This document shows positions 26,553-36,305 of a DNA stretch of 64,000 bases, one piece after another. The notes beneath the pieces were generated by a model. The model saw only the letters and a list, made by a program, of their open reading frames with translations, was not told the DNA's origin and did no database searches. The position numbers were made by a program, and so were the translations under genes. Position 1 is the first letter of the stretch. Each line of letters opens with the position of its first letter. Origin of the DNA: a virus; the IMG/VR virus record IMGVR_UViG_3300032236_001503, positions 1-64,000 of that record. The stretch is one strand, 5' to 3'.

Positions 26553-27338
26553 TTATGGTATGTTATTGAGGTTTACTGGACTTGTATAGTTGGAATAAAG
26601 ATCATCAAAATCTTGTAATAATGATGGTTTAGTAGGTGGTGTATTTGACTCGACCGATCCATCAGATCCTAATAATAAGAATTCAGAATCAATATTATAT
26701 ATTTTCTTAACGACATCATTAAACGATTTAAACATCCAACCTTTAATTGTGAATTGAGTTGTTGCTGTTATTCTATATGGTTGAGTTCCATTTAAATCAT
26801 TTGGATATTGTAGTGCAATATTACCATTCCATAATACTTCACTTCTTATTTCATATGGTATAGTTGAATTTTTAAGATTTGGTAATTTCCAAGAAATAAC
26901 AATATATGGATCACAGTAAGGAATAAAATTAGTAAGAATCTGATCCATATCGGATTGATATCTTGTTACAATAGTCATATCAATTGCTATATTGACAGGA
27001 ACTGGTTGCAGTACTGGAAGAATATAGTCGCCACTTCCATTAGTTGAATCATATTCAACTCTAAATCCTTCTATTTTATTAACAACTCTGCTTTGATCTC
27101 TGGAGATTGATGCAAGGTTAACAGCTATTACTGGTACTGTTATACCACCTGCTGCTGGACTATTTAAATTACTAAATACTCTTTGTTTTGGTGAATATAC
27201 GAACAATACTTTATCACCACTGGTTGGTGGCATAACGGTTTCTGTGTTATCATATCTTTTAATAATAACATCATTGAAAGCCTGACAGAATTGCTCAATG
27301 AGCGTCTGGACTTCCCAATTAAACGTATAATTCTTCAT
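26553..27338 (-). CDS. 15: Tail sheath stabilisation/completion protein gp15
   Basis: 261 residues; T4 gp15 is 272. It caps the finished tail tube and sheath and joins tail to head. Shared layout with T4 gp15: an early IKRYDN motif (residues 26-31), a central domain VNIAIDMTIVTRYQSDMDQI followed by LTNFIPYCDPYIVI, and a late TATTQFTIKGWMF strand pair, then a disordered acidic/Pro-rich tail. The TRYxxDMxQIxxxxxPYxxP pattern is the most diagnostic. Next to gp13 and gp4, it completes a neck and connector block. Confidence 0.82.
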   Translation of the reverse strand: MKNYTFNWEVQTLIEQFCQAFNDVIIKRYDNTETVMPPTSGDKVLFVYSPKQRVFSNLNSPAAGGITVPVIAVNLASISRDQSRVVNKIEGFRVEYDSTNGSGDYILPVLQPVPVNIAIDMTIVTRYQSDMDQILTNFIPYCDPYIVISWKLPNLKNSTIPYEIRSEVLWNGNIALQYPNDLNGTQPYRITATTQFTIKGWMFKSFNDVVKKIYNIDSEFLLLGSDGSVESNTPPTKPSLLQDFDDLYSNYTSPVNLNNIP

Positions 27339-27345
27339 TAATTAA

Positions 27346-27351
27346 TACTTA
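27346..27351 (-). promoter_or_regulatory. Late-type motif TAAGTA before gp15
   Basis: ACTAAGTATTAATTA, 7 bases from the ATG at 27338. Confidence 0.5.
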
Positions 27352-27364
27352 GTATAAAACAAAC

Positions 27365-27399
27365 AAAAAAAGCCAGTGCTTTTAAACACTGGCTTTTTT
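27365..27399. terminator. Bidirectional-looking terminator after the 78-residue ORF
   Basis: AAAAAAGCCAGTG/CACTGGCTTTTTT stem with an 8-base loop. A runs on one side and T runs on the other let it act on either strand; it lies 22 bases after the stop at 27421 and before gp15. Confidence 0.85.
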
Positions 27400-27420
27400 G
27401 AAATTTAATTTAATTAAATC

Positions 27421-27657
27421 TTAGAATGCCCAAGGGATACTTGAAAGAGCAAGAACTGCTGATGCTTGTGCTGTTGCTGTTTCATTTGTCCAATTTCCAG
27501 CGGCGGCATACTGTTCTGCCCCACTCCAAAGAACGATTGGACGAGGAACATTCTTTATTTTAGAAACGATCTTTTGCTCGTGAAAAATATCTCTTACGAA
27601 CTCAATCACTACTGAATCAAGGGTTACTGTTTGTGCTGTTTGTACGGTAATTTGCAT
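27421..27657 (-). CDS. Small protein of unknown function
   Basis: 78 residues: MQITVQTAQTVTLDSVVIEF, then a charged FVRDIFHEQKIVSKIKNVPR strand-like region and an Ala-rich end (SAVLALSSIPWAF). No family recognised. It has its own TAAGTA motif and its own strong terminator, so it is probably a single-gene transcript. Together with its position between neck and fibre genes, that suggests a separately expressed late virion component. Whether it is in the particle is unknown. Confidence 0.65.
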   Translation of the reverse strand: MQITVQTAQTVTLDSVVIEFVRDIFHEQKIVSKIKNVPRPIVLWSGAEQYAAAGNWTNETATAQASAVLALSSIPWAF

Positions 27658-27666
27658 ATGTACTAT

Positions 27667-27672
27667 TACTTA
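27667..27672 (-). promoter_or_regulatory. Late-type motif TAAGTA before the 78-residue ORF
   Basis: AGATAAGTAATAGTACAT, 9 bases from the ATG at 27657. Confidence 0.5.
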
Positions 27673-27702
27673 TCTTTGTGATAATCCAATTTCAAATATT
27701 TT

Positions 27703-30700
27703 TTATGGTGCAAAATCTTGATTTGTTCTATGGTATGCAATGCCTTGCCAATTTGTAACATTTGTTTCACTGTTGCTACTATATCCAACGGTTAAGATAG
27801 CACCACCTGCGCCTTGACCATATTGTATTCTTATTGGGTAGTATTGACCACCTACTAATGATACAGGGGAACTAAATGAACCTTGGGTTCCGTGAGAACC
27901 ACCATTATTTACATTACAATTACTTGTTGTGAATCCACTTACAGCATTATTACCGATCCAAAGATAACTTGCATCATCAGAGTAGGTAAAGAATGTAAAA
28001 TTATCTGTATATGGAGCCTTAAAGTAACCTAAGAATTCCCAACTATAATTGTTTAATGTTGGACCGTATCCCTGATTGTAATTGAAATTTCCATAATTGT
28101 CCAAGTTTTGGATAGTACCACTATTATCAACATAGAAATTAAAAAGTTCTGTTGCTACATAATTTTGAGTTTTAAAATTGGTATTAGCTGCAAAGAACGT
28201 TGGATCGTTGGACATCGGTCCTGCACTAAATGAAGCATCTGAATTTCCATTATCATAATACATCCAACCGTATAACCCATTTTGATATGTTGATACTGGA
28301 ATTGTTGATCTTATAATCAATTTAGGATATACTTTTCCGAAAAAAGGATATGTTAAACCTCTACCATTATTATAAAGTTGTGTGATTTCATCTTGTGATA
28401 GTGCTCTACTCCAAATTCCAGCCTCATCCATTAAACCATTTAGTCCATTTCCATAATTTGGTTCATAACCAAAGAACATTTTACCAGAAAGATCATAAGG
28501 ATAATTTTGAGTAGATCCTTGTTGTTGACCATTTATATAACATGTAGCATTTCCTCCTTGTCTAACAAGAACCATATGATACCATGTACCAACATTTAAA
28601 GAAGGATATCCAAAGGAAGCATCATCTGTAACATATCTAGATATTTGTAATCCGTTTTCATTATACCCAAAATACATACTACCGGGATTTTGTCCACAGA
28701 AGAAGAAATAGTTATAATTTGTATCATTAAAGTTTACCCAGCAAGAAAGTGTGAAATCTCCTGATAAATCATAGTTATTATTGTTATATAAATAAACACC
28801 ATTATCTTGGAATGATGCTGCTTGGTTTACAATGCCATTTACATAAGATGTACCACCACTATCGGTTAAATCATTTCCATTACCAGAACTATCGGTTCCA
28901 TTTCCATCAAATTTCCAATATGCCTTTAAATCAGAAGTTAAATTAAATGGATGTGATAATGCATTACCACTATTATATAATGATGTTACTTCACTAGGAG
29001 ATAATACTCTATTCCAAATTTCAAATTCATCAATTTGTCCATAGAATATACCTGCTTGTCCATTAATACCATCTGGAAACGCATCATAATGACCTAATGT
29101 ATATTGACCATTACTGGATAATATCGCACCACTATATGAAAATTGTGCTATTTGATTACCATCATAATATGCGGTGCATATGCCATTACCAAATGTAGCA
29201 ACATAATGATGCCATTCATTAGCAGTTGGTATTATGTTATTACCAAGATTAATAGCCCAATGATTTTCACTATCAGTATTAAATAGCATATTTAAAGTGC
29301 TATTTCCTTCGATATATAAGACATTTAGTTCATCATAATCATGCCCTGTTCCTTGCATCGGACCAATAAACTGATAACCAATATTAGTTTCATTTAATTT
29401 AAACCAAATAGAAAATGATTTTTGATTTGAACCAACATCGCAAACTCCTGCTGGTAAGGTTAACCATGAATTATTGCCATTAGAGATATCGGCAGATTTA
29501 TCATTAATACCCAAAGTGCTACCAACTGATCCATTGGTTTCGGTCATCTGTTGATTGCTAACCGAATCATATCTGGTTCCACTTATTTCATCCATCTTCC
29601 AGTATGCTTGCAATCCTGTTTGTAATGGTGAAACAATGGTTCCTGATAAGGTATTTCCACTAAATAAAAGCTTACCAATTGTCGATGAAGTATTATAATA
29701 TTTTGATTTGAAATTATTATAATTTGTTAAAATTTCATCTGCATTTAATCCACTTGTATAGAATAATACATCATTAATTAATCCAGAATGATAAAAACCA
29801 GAAGGTGTATATTGATCACCATGCATTCCACCAATCCAGAAATTTTCTGTATTATCTAAAGCACCACCAGTTGCAAATGATCCACCTTCGGGTCTTCCAT
29901 CTACATATAAAACTGCATTTGAACCATCATTTGAAACAACTATATTATGCCACTTTCCATCATTTATTTTCGTTGTGGTTGAAAGATAATAATAGTCATC
30001 ATAACCCGTAGTATTAATTCCACCCCACATTCCAATGTAACCATTATTTGTGGTAATACCAAAATCACCAGTATCAACACCAGCACTACCTTTACCAATT
30101 AAGGATGGTTGTTGCCAGTATAAGTCACTTGTTCCGCTTTCTGTAGTATTAACCCATAATGAAATAGTAAATGTTGTTAACCCTGCACCATCAATTGTAC
30201 TAACATAATTTGATGACCCATCAAATGAAAGAAATTTATTATTATAGGTTGGTGATGGAATTGATAATGATGCATTGTTACCAACATTACTTAAATCGTT
30301 CCAACTTAAACTACCATTAGTATAACTTGATGGATTTGTCGAATCTAACCAAAGAACGAGATTATGAGGAATAGGTTTATTGGTCTTATATGGGAGGGCT
30401 TTTCCACTATTATAAAGTCTAGTCACATCAGCTTGTGATAATGCCCTATTCCAAATACCGACTTCATCAAATATGTTTGTTAACCCTTGACCGGAGCCAT
30501 TACCAGTATATGCACCAAGCGTAAAGGTGGAATTGGTTGCTTGAATTGGTGCTGCATAAGTTGATGTATTACTTAATAGTACACCATCTAAATATTGGCA
30601 AGCAGTTCCATTATTGACAACCGTAACGATGTGATGCCATTGGTTTGCTGTTGGTGATACGTTTGAATCTTGATCAGACCAACTGCTATTATTATCTAAT

Positions 30701-33285
30701 AATATATATGATAATCCAGAATTACCCTCAATGTATACTGGAACCCAATTGTATGCATCTTGACCATAATTTTGGCATATAATCCATTGATAACCAACAT
30801 CAGTTTGATTTAAATAAACCCAAACTGATACACTCATTGCCCCACTACCAACATCAAATAATCCAGCAGGAAATTGTAGATAATCACTACCACTTGTTAA
30901 TTGTGCGCCATTACCCAATATACCTTGCACTAATGTAGGTGATCCAACTGGTGTTAAATTGTTACCATTTCCTGTTATGTCCGTCCAGTTGGAATCATTT
31001 AAATCATAATATGCTATAGCTCCAGCAAAAACATTGCTAGATGCATTATAAAGTTCAGATACTTCCGTTTGTGTCAGAGATCTATTATATGCATAAAAGG
31101 ATCTTACCTTTCCTTGCAAGTAACTAGTAGTACCCATATTAGTAACCGAAGGGTATCCAATATAATACGATAAGCCAGCACTATTATTATACGGAGCATT
31201 TCTGTTTATATTTGTTGTTCCGACTATTTCACCATTTATATATGCAGTTAAAGTTGTTCCATCATAAGTGAATCCAACAAGATACCATTGATTAAATGCT
31301 CTTGGTGTTGATGATACCTTTTGTGAATAAGATCCATCATTATACCATGTACAAAAATTTATGGTTCCATCTTCTTCTATTTCAATTTGTGAATCAGTCC
31401 AACCCGAATTATAATAACCATGTTCAGAAATAATCTGACCAGCTTGTTGAGGATAAACCCACACAAAAATAGATTCAGATGTTGAACTATAATATTGTCC
31501 TAAATCTGGAGTTGTGGATATATATGCATTTGAACCATCTAAAATTATTTCTCCATTGTTACCAAAATTACCATTATTATTATATGACCAATTTCCATTT
31601 AACGCAGCATTATTTGCATTTATTGAAAGATCATTTATCAATGCACCACTACCAGAATAACTTGATGAATTTGAAACATCAAAATAATATATTAATCCAT
31701 TAGTAGGAATATTAACAGAACCCGAACTATTAAAATATAATCCTCCGGTTGTAATACCCGATAGCGCATAAAGACTTAATGTACTAGGTGTTAAATCTAT
31801 TGTTGTGTTAACAGGATGACCAGCTGTATTTCTTAAATATGAAACATCAAACTGGGATAGTGGTGTTTTTATGAATCTATAATTTACATTACTAGTTTGA
31901 TCGTTTGATGTATTAAATGATAAAACTTCTGCTGGAGAATTAACATCATTTGAATTTAAATATCCTCTGTATTCTACAATTTCGGGAGATCCTGCAATCC
32001 AATCCGCTACGTGTGTAACGGTTCCATCTTGCTCTGGTACAATTGAATAACCTCCTTGATACGGAGATTGTACACCATTAGATCCTTGATCTGAAAATAT
32101 CGAAGATCTGTGATAGAGAGTTCCACCAATTGGATCAACTTCATAGATAACACAACGTGCATTGGGTGCTGCCCCACTCTCATCATCATAGCACGATATC
32201 ATGAAATTACTTGCATTATAAATAGGCTCTAAATTTGGTTGCCATCTTGCATCGTGTTGAGCACATGTTCCACTGTATTGATATCCGTTATAATATGGCT
32301 CGTCTTGTATATTATTGTAACGATTTTCAAACCAAACGGTATTATTTAATTGTCCGTTTTGATTATTACCTATATCTTGTAATCTAGTTCCATAATATGG
32401 TTGTTGACCCTGAATAACCCATAGTATATTTTTTGTTGCATATTCGATACAAACTAAAGTTGAAGTGTGTCTGAAACTACAAAGTACATCACCTGTTGTT
32501 GGATGAACATCAACAGAATTTAAATGGAATGTATCTCCATCATAACCATCATTATTAAAACAACTATCACTATAAAAATCCCAAACAACATCACCTGATG
32601 GAGTTTGTTCTTGTAGATAGAATCCATCGTTAGTATAACATTCGGTGATGACATTACCAAATCTACTTGGTGTTTTTATTTGTTGAACTTCATGGACATC
32701 CCAACCATAATAAACTGGATTATTATTTGTATCATTATGAACATAATGACCTGTATAGTTAATAATATCATTTTGAATTTGAGCAACACCTTTAACCGAA
32801 TAGTTATTTGAATTTAATGCCAACCAATTAGTGTCACAACCTTGGTGTAGACTGAATGCCGCACCTGTATCATCTGTTGCATACCAAATTGGTACTGCAT
32901 TTTTATCATATATGAAATAATATGTGCCATCTCCTCCATTGTTTCCGTGTGCTGTTAAATAGTAACCAGAAATATAATTTTCGGTTGCAGGATAAGTTAC
33001 CGTAAGTGGCATTACACTTTGTGGTAAGAATCTTATGTAATAAGAAGAACTAAGGTTGTCGGTTAAACATACTAAATCATTTGCATGAATTTGAGCAACT
33101 TGATTGTTGGTATATTGGTTTCCATTTACATGGATATTCCAATTGTTGAGTTGAGATCCTACACTTGTTGTGGTTCTTACACAATAATCAGTAATAGTAG
33201 ACGAAAACGTAGGATAAAGAGTATTACTACCAACCGTTGATGTAATACTAGAAATCGGTACTGAAACTGTTATATTGTATAGCAT
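27703..33285 (-). CDS. Giant adhesin-like virion protein: arylsulfotransferase-like propeller, five LamG domains, PA14-like end
   Basis: 1860 residues. After an N-terminal cadherin-like segment, residues about 95-470 resemble the ASST (arylsulfotransferase) propeller. They contain HLNSVDVHPTTGDVLCSF near 255, then ILWVIQGQ, a QHDARW near 343 and an ARCVIYEVDP blade. The His and Arg positions of ASST are partly visible, but catalysis is unproven. Residues about 515-1650 carry five LamG/concanavalin-like domains, each closing with a GxxDExxIWNRALSxxEVxxLYN-type strand-helix signature (the third is degenerate). Residues about 1655-1855 are PA14-like (FKAPYTDNFTFFTYSDDASY, LWIGNNAV). LamG and PA14 domains usually bind glycans, so a host polysaccharide-binding fibre or spike is likely (inference). 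The gene carries a full TATAAATA promoter. Confidence 0.72.
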   Translation of the reverse strand: MLYNITVSVPISSITSTVGSNTLYPTFSSTITDYCVRTTTSVGSQLNNWNIHVNGNQYTNNQVAQIHANDLVCLTDNLSSSYYIRFLPQSVMPLTVTYPATENYISGYYLTAHGNNGGDGTYYFIYDKNAVPIWYATDDTGAAFSLHQGCDTNWLALNSNNYSVKGVAQIQNDIINYTGHYVHNDTNNNPVYYGWDVHEVQQIKTPSRFGNVITECYTNDGFYLQEQTPSGDVVWDFYSDSCFNNDGYDGDTFHLNSVDVHPTTGDVLCSFRHTSTLVCIEYATKNILWVIQGQQPYYGTRLQDIGNNQNGQLNNTVWFENRYNNIQDEPYYNGYQYSGTCAQHDARWQPNLEPIYNASNFMISCYDDESGAAPNARCVIYEVDPIGGTLYHRSSIFSDQGSNGVQSPYQGGYSIVPEQDGTVTHVADWIAGSPEIVEYRGYLNSNDVNSPAEVLSFNTSNDQTSNVNYRFIKTPLSQFDVSYLRNTAGHPVNTTIDLTPSTLSLYALSGITTGGLYFNSSGSVNIPTNGLIYYFDVSNSSSYSGSGALINDLSINANNAALNGNWSYNNNGNFGNNGEIILDGSNAYISTTPDLGQYYSSTSESIFVWVYPQQAGQIISEHGYYNSGWTDSQIEIEEDGTINFCTWYNDGSYSQKVSSTPRAFNQWYLVGFTYDGTTLTAYINGEIVGTTNINRNAPYNNSAGLSYYIGYPSVTNMGTTSYLQGKVRSFYAYNRSLTQTEVSELYNASSNVFAGAIAYYDLNDSNWTDITGNGNNLTPVGSPTLVQGILGNGAQLTSGSDYLQFPAGLFDVGSGAMSVSVWVYLNQTDVGYQWIICQNYGQDAYNWVPVYIEGNSGLSYILLDNNSSWSDQDSNVSPTANQWHHIVTVVNNGTACQYLDGVLLSNTSTYAAPIQATNSTFTLGAYTGNGSGQGLTNIFDEVGIWNRALSQADVTRLYNSGKALPYKTNKPIPHNLVLWLDSTNPSSYTNGSLSWNDLSNVGNNASLSIPSPTYNNKFLSFDGSSNYVSTIDGAGLTTFTISLWVNTTESGTSDLYWQQPSLIGKGSAGVDTGDFGITTNNGYIGMWGGINTTGYDDYYYLSTTTKINDGKWHNIVVSNDGSNAVLYVDGRPEGGSFATGGALDNTENFWIGGMHGDQYTPSGFYHSGLINDVLFYTSGLNADEILTNYNNFKSKYYNTSSTIGKLLFSGNTLSGTIVSPLQTGLQAYWKMDEISGTRYDSVSNQQMTETNGSVGSTLGINDKSADISNGNNSWLTLPAGVCDVGSNQKSFSIWFKLNETNIGYQFIGPMQGTGHDYDELNVLYIEGNSTLNMLFNTDSENHWAINLGNNIIPTANEWHHYVATFGNGICTAYYDGNQIAQFSYSGAILSSNGQYTLGHYDAFPDGINGQAGIFYGQIDEFEIWNRVLSPSEVTSLYNSGNALSHPFNLTSDLKAYWKFDGNGTDSSGNGNDLTDSGGTSYVNGIVNQAASFQDNGVYLYNNNNYDLSGDFTLSCWVNFNDTNYNYFFFCGQNPGSMYFGYNENGLQISRYVTDDASFGYPSLNVGTWYHMVLVRQGGNATCYINGQQQGSTQNYPYDLSGKMFFGYEPNYGNGLNGLMDEAGIWSRALSQDEITQLYNNGRGLTYPFFGKVYPKLIIRSTIPVSTYQNGLYGWMYYDNGNSDASFSAGPMSNDPTFFAANTNFKTQNYVATELFNFYVDNSGTIQNLDNYGNFNYNQGYGPTLNNYSWEFLGYFKAPYTDNFTFFTYSDDASYLWIGNNAVSGFTTSNCNVNNGGSHGTQGSFSSPVSLVGGQYYPIRIQYGQGAGGAILTVGYSSNSETNVTNWQGIAYHRTNQDFAP

Positions 33286-33291
33286 TAATAC

Positions 33292-33299
33292 TATTTATA
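33292..33299 (-). promoter_or_regulatory. T4-type late promoter TATAAATA before the ASST/LamG gene
   Basis: A perfect 8-base match to the T4 late promoter core, followed by 6 bases (GTATTA) and the ATG at 33285. Confidence 0.7.
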
Positions 33300-33335
33300 G
33301 TTTAAATCAATTTACTCTATAGTATATTTTAAATA

Positions 33336-35744
33336 TTAAACTATACATGCACCATTCCAGTATAGATGCGTTCCATCACTTGTTAAGCAACCACCATTGA
33401 TGTTTATTGCGTTTACATAAGTGTAGTTTGAATTATTGGCGCAAATATTAGAACCTAATATAAAGACATTTGAATTTCCACAATCTTGGTTATTACATCC
33501 ACCTAGAATTGCAGAACAGTTGCCAGAAGCAGTATTACATGAACCACCAGATACAGTAGAAGCATATCCAGAGGCTGTATTATAACAACCGCCAACTACG
33601 CTTGCAAATCCAGAAATTGCACAATTATATCTACCGCTAACTACAAGTGGAGCAAATCCACCACCCGAATTACAAGCAAGATTATAAGCACCAGAAACTG
33701 TTGTTGCGGTATCACCAAGTGCTGCATTACACCATCCAGCAAGAACTGCTGCTGCATTGCTACCAATATTAAAAACAGTGGAATATGCAGAGTTACTATT
33801 ACCACCGCCAATAAAATCGTAATTACCACATGCTTTGTTATAATGACCACCAGTGATTGTTGAGCAATATCCAGCAGCGCAATTACAAGATCCTCCCCCT
33901 ATTATTGAATATGTGCCAGAAGCAGTATTGCATATACCACCAAGGATAGAACTACCATTACCACTGGCAATGTTGCAGTAACCACCACTTACGGTTGTGT
34001 CATATTCACCAGAAGCTGTATTGCAACCACCACCGAGAACTGCTGACCAACCAATAGTTGCAATTGCACTATTATGTCCACCACCAGCAACAACTGAGTT
34101 TGTACTAGAACAACCAGTTACGTTATTTACACCACCTAAAATTGATGAATGAGTACCACATGCTGTATTGTTACCACTTGATGGTTGTATTGAACAAACT
34201 CCACATCCAGCAACCAATACTCCACTTATACCACATCCGTATATGCAGCCACATACACATAAATTATTTTCAACGAAAACACCGCAACAGAAATTGAGAC
34301 TTAATGTTGCATCACCATGACCACATGTGTTGGTCCCATCGGTTAATACAACTTCACTACCTCCACCTATAATTGAAGAGGAATAAACCGAATTTGTTGT
34401 AGCAAGATTATTTACATATGTTGTATTATCTTGAGTTGATGTGATGTTTGCACCAATCGCAAAAGAACAATTGTTTTGAACATTATTGTTTACTCCACCT
34501 AAAACTCCAGAATGTGAACCACCGACATTATTTGACCCATCCTTTGCTTGTATTGATGCGCAGCCGCTACCATAACAATATGGTGTATTTGAATTATTAA
34601 ATGCATTACATAATGCACACCCAGTTGTTGCATCATAACATGCATAATTGGCATAATTGGTACTATAAGCGTATCCTGAATTTGATACACAACCTTGAGC
34701 ACAAAGACCATTTATGTATACTGAATTAGAGCTATAAATATTATTATAACATTGATTTATTAATGTATTATTATTTCCATAATTGGTAACATAACAAGAA
34801 TTTGTAAAATTATTGTTAGAACCATATGATGCTGTGTTACATGAATTAATAAATGTATTAGCATTATTAGGATCATAGTTATTATAACCACAAGTAGGAT
34901 ATCCAATTAGGCAAAATCCACGGCTGTCACATCCTGCACATTGAGCACAACCAGCACTATAAGCATATCCCGAATAAGTTGAACAATAAGCATATTCTGA
35001 ACAATAAGCATTATAAGCATTATAAGCATATCCTGAATTTGATACACAACCATTTGCAAAAAGTCCGTTTATGTATACCGAATTGGAATTATATATTGTG
35101 TTATTGCATTGATTTATTACGATTGTATTATCAACACCGTACCATGTAGTTACGCCATTTGAATTGATGAATGTATTTGTATTGTCACAATCATAATTGT
35201 TACCATATCCACTAGCGAACCCAGCTAAACAAAACCCACGGCTATCACATCCTGCGCATCCTGCGTATTGAGCACAACCTGAGTATTCAGAACCATAAGC
35301 GGCGTAAGCACTATTAGCATATCCTGAACATGTAGCACACCCAGCAGTATTGGCATTACCAGCGTTAATTGCATAACATGAGTTTGTAGCAGTTCCAGCG
35401 GTGCAAGCATATCCTGAGTTTGTAGCAGTTCCAGCGGTGCAAGCATATCCTGAGTTTGTAGCGGTTGCAGCTTCAGTAGAAAAATTAGCAGAAAGTGAAT
35501 TAACCGAATTTTTTACCGCACAACCATTATTTCCATTAATAAACCATGCTATACAATGATTAGCATCGTCACATTTTGCAGTATTGGCATTACTACTAGT
35601 TCCACCACCACCGATAGCTGAACTTACATATTTAGTAAATGTACAAGCATCTACACTGTAATTTGATCCACTTCTTACTATTGGTACTATATCTCCTGTT
35701 TGTAAGCAGCAGGATTCTGGTAGTTGGGAAAATTTGATTGACAT
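33336..35744 (-). CDS. Cysteine-rich trimeric fibre with YadA-head-like repeats
   Basis: 802 residues with about 65 cysteines by hand count (near 8 percent). The N-terminus (KFSQLPESCCLQTGDIVPIV) is a fibre-attachment-like module, comparable in plan to the partial fibre at 1-1257. Residues about 95-400 are Tyr/Cys/Ala-rich repeats (NSGYACTAGTAT, AGCDSRGFC) arranged in two large related halves that share SGCAQYAGCAGCDSRGFC-type and NSVYINGL blocks. Residues about 430-780 are hairpin repeats GGxCNTASGxxSxVxGG, with cysteine replacing small residues. A phage fibre with this cysteine density is unusual and suggests stacking cysteine ladders. Its role as receptor-contact fibre is inferred from repeats and position next to the portal and giant adhesin. 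Confidence 0.75.
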   Translation of the reverse strand: MSIKFSQLPESCCLQTGDIVPIVRSGSNYSVDACTFTKYVSSAIGGGGTSSNANTAKCDDANHCIAWFINGNNGCAVKNSVNSLSANFSTEAATATNSGYACTAGTATNSGYACTAGTATNSCYAINAGNANTAGCATCSGYANSAYAAYGSEYSGCAQYAGCAGCDSRGFCLAGFASGYGNNYDCDNTNTFINSNGVTTWYGVDNTIVINQCNNTIYNSNSVYINGLFANGCVSNSGYAYNAYNAYCSEYAYCSTYSGYAYSAGCAQCAGCDSRGFCLIGYPTCGYNNYDPNNANTFINSCNTASYGSNNNFTNSCYVTNYGNNNTLINQCYNNIYSSNSVYINGLCAQGCVSNSGYAYSTNYANYACYDATTGCALCNAFNNSNTPYCYGSGCASIQAKDGSNNVGGSHSGVLGGVNNNVQNNCSFAIGANITSTQDNTTYVNNLATTNSVYSSSIIGGGSEVVLTDGTNTCGHGDATLSLNFCCGVFVENNLCVCGCIYGCGISGVLVAGCGVCSIQPSSGNNTACGTHSSILGGVNNVTGCSSTNSVVAGGGHNSAIATIGWSAVLGGGCNTASGEYDTTVSGGYCNIASGNGSSILGGICNTASGTYSIIGGGSCNCAAGYCSTITGGHYNKACGNYDFIGGGNSNSAYSTVFNIGSNAAAVLAGWCNAALGDTATTVSGAYNLACNSGGGFAPLVVSGRYNCAISGFASVVGGCYNTASGYASTVSGGSCNTASGNCSAILGGCNNQDCGNSNVFILGSNICANNSNYTYVNAININGGCLTSDGTHLYWNGACIV
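35386..35457 (-). repeat. Perfect 36-bp tandem duplication
   Basis: Two identical 36-bp units, 35386-35421 and 35422-35457, in frame inside the cysteine-rich fibre. Each encodes the 12-residue ATNSGYACTAGT-type repeat. Perfect identity suggests a recent duplication. Confidence 0.8.
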
Positions 35745-35750
35745 TACTAA

Positions 35751-35756
35751 TAATTA
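35751..35756 (-). promoter_or_regulatory. Variant late-type motif GGATAATTA before the cysteine-rich fibre
   Basis: AAGGATAATTATTAGTA, 6 bases from the ATG at 35744; almost the same as that before the RCC1 fibre. Confidence 0.4.
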
Positions 35757-36302
35757 TCCTTCGGATATGAAGAATATATTATTTTCTGTTATAAACTCTA
35801 ATCCCTGTTCGGTTACAAAGGAATTTATAGGGATAAATGATAAAGTATTATTAATATAAATACCAGATACACAAGGTCTTTGTATATCCGTTGCACCAAC
35901 CCACGAACTAGTAAATGGAACCCTACTATCTTGTGAAAGAATGCCAAAACCTGCTTCATTTTGGAAAATTATGTCGAAAAATCCAGAATCTTGAAAAATT
36001 TCAGGTAAGTTTAAAACTGCATATTTTTCAGAGCTAAAATCAACATATTCTGTTACATCTACACCACTGAAACCTATGTTTGTACTGGAAAGTTTTTCAG
36101 AATTATAAAATGGATTTATATATTCTTTATCTAATGAAAATAAAGAAGGATTATTTGAACTTAAGTAAACATTTGTTATATTGTAAAAAGATCTACCCAC
36201 CAATACCAATGCTGGTAAGCTTGAATTGGTTTGATTTAATGTAAAAGCATAGAAGTTTACATCAAATGGTTGAGGTCTGGCATTTTTTACAAAATGATCC
36301 AT
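35754..36302 (-). CDS. Unknown protein next to the portal
   Basis: 182 residues, ending 9 bases before the cysteine-rich fibre begins and starting 3 bases after the portal stop, so it is probably co-transcribed with both. It is beta-rich by appearance: FDVNFYAFTLNQ, LVLVGRSFYNITNVYLSS, then VSGIYINNTLSFIPINSF. The LVGRSFYNITNVYLS pattern looks like an IPT/TIG- or Ig-like strand pair, but no firm family can be named. A tail or fibre adaptor is possible from location only. Confidence 0.6.
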   Translation of the reverse strand: MDHFVKNARPQPFDVNFYAFTLNQTNSSLPALVLVGRSFYNITNVYLSSNNPSLFSLDKEYINPFYNSEKLSSTNIGFSGVDVTEYVDFSSEKYAVLNLPEIFQDSGFFDIIFQNEAGFGILSQDSRVPFTSSWVGATDIQRPCVSGIYINNTLSFIPINSFVTEQGLEFITENNIFFISEG

Positions 36303-36305
36303 ACA

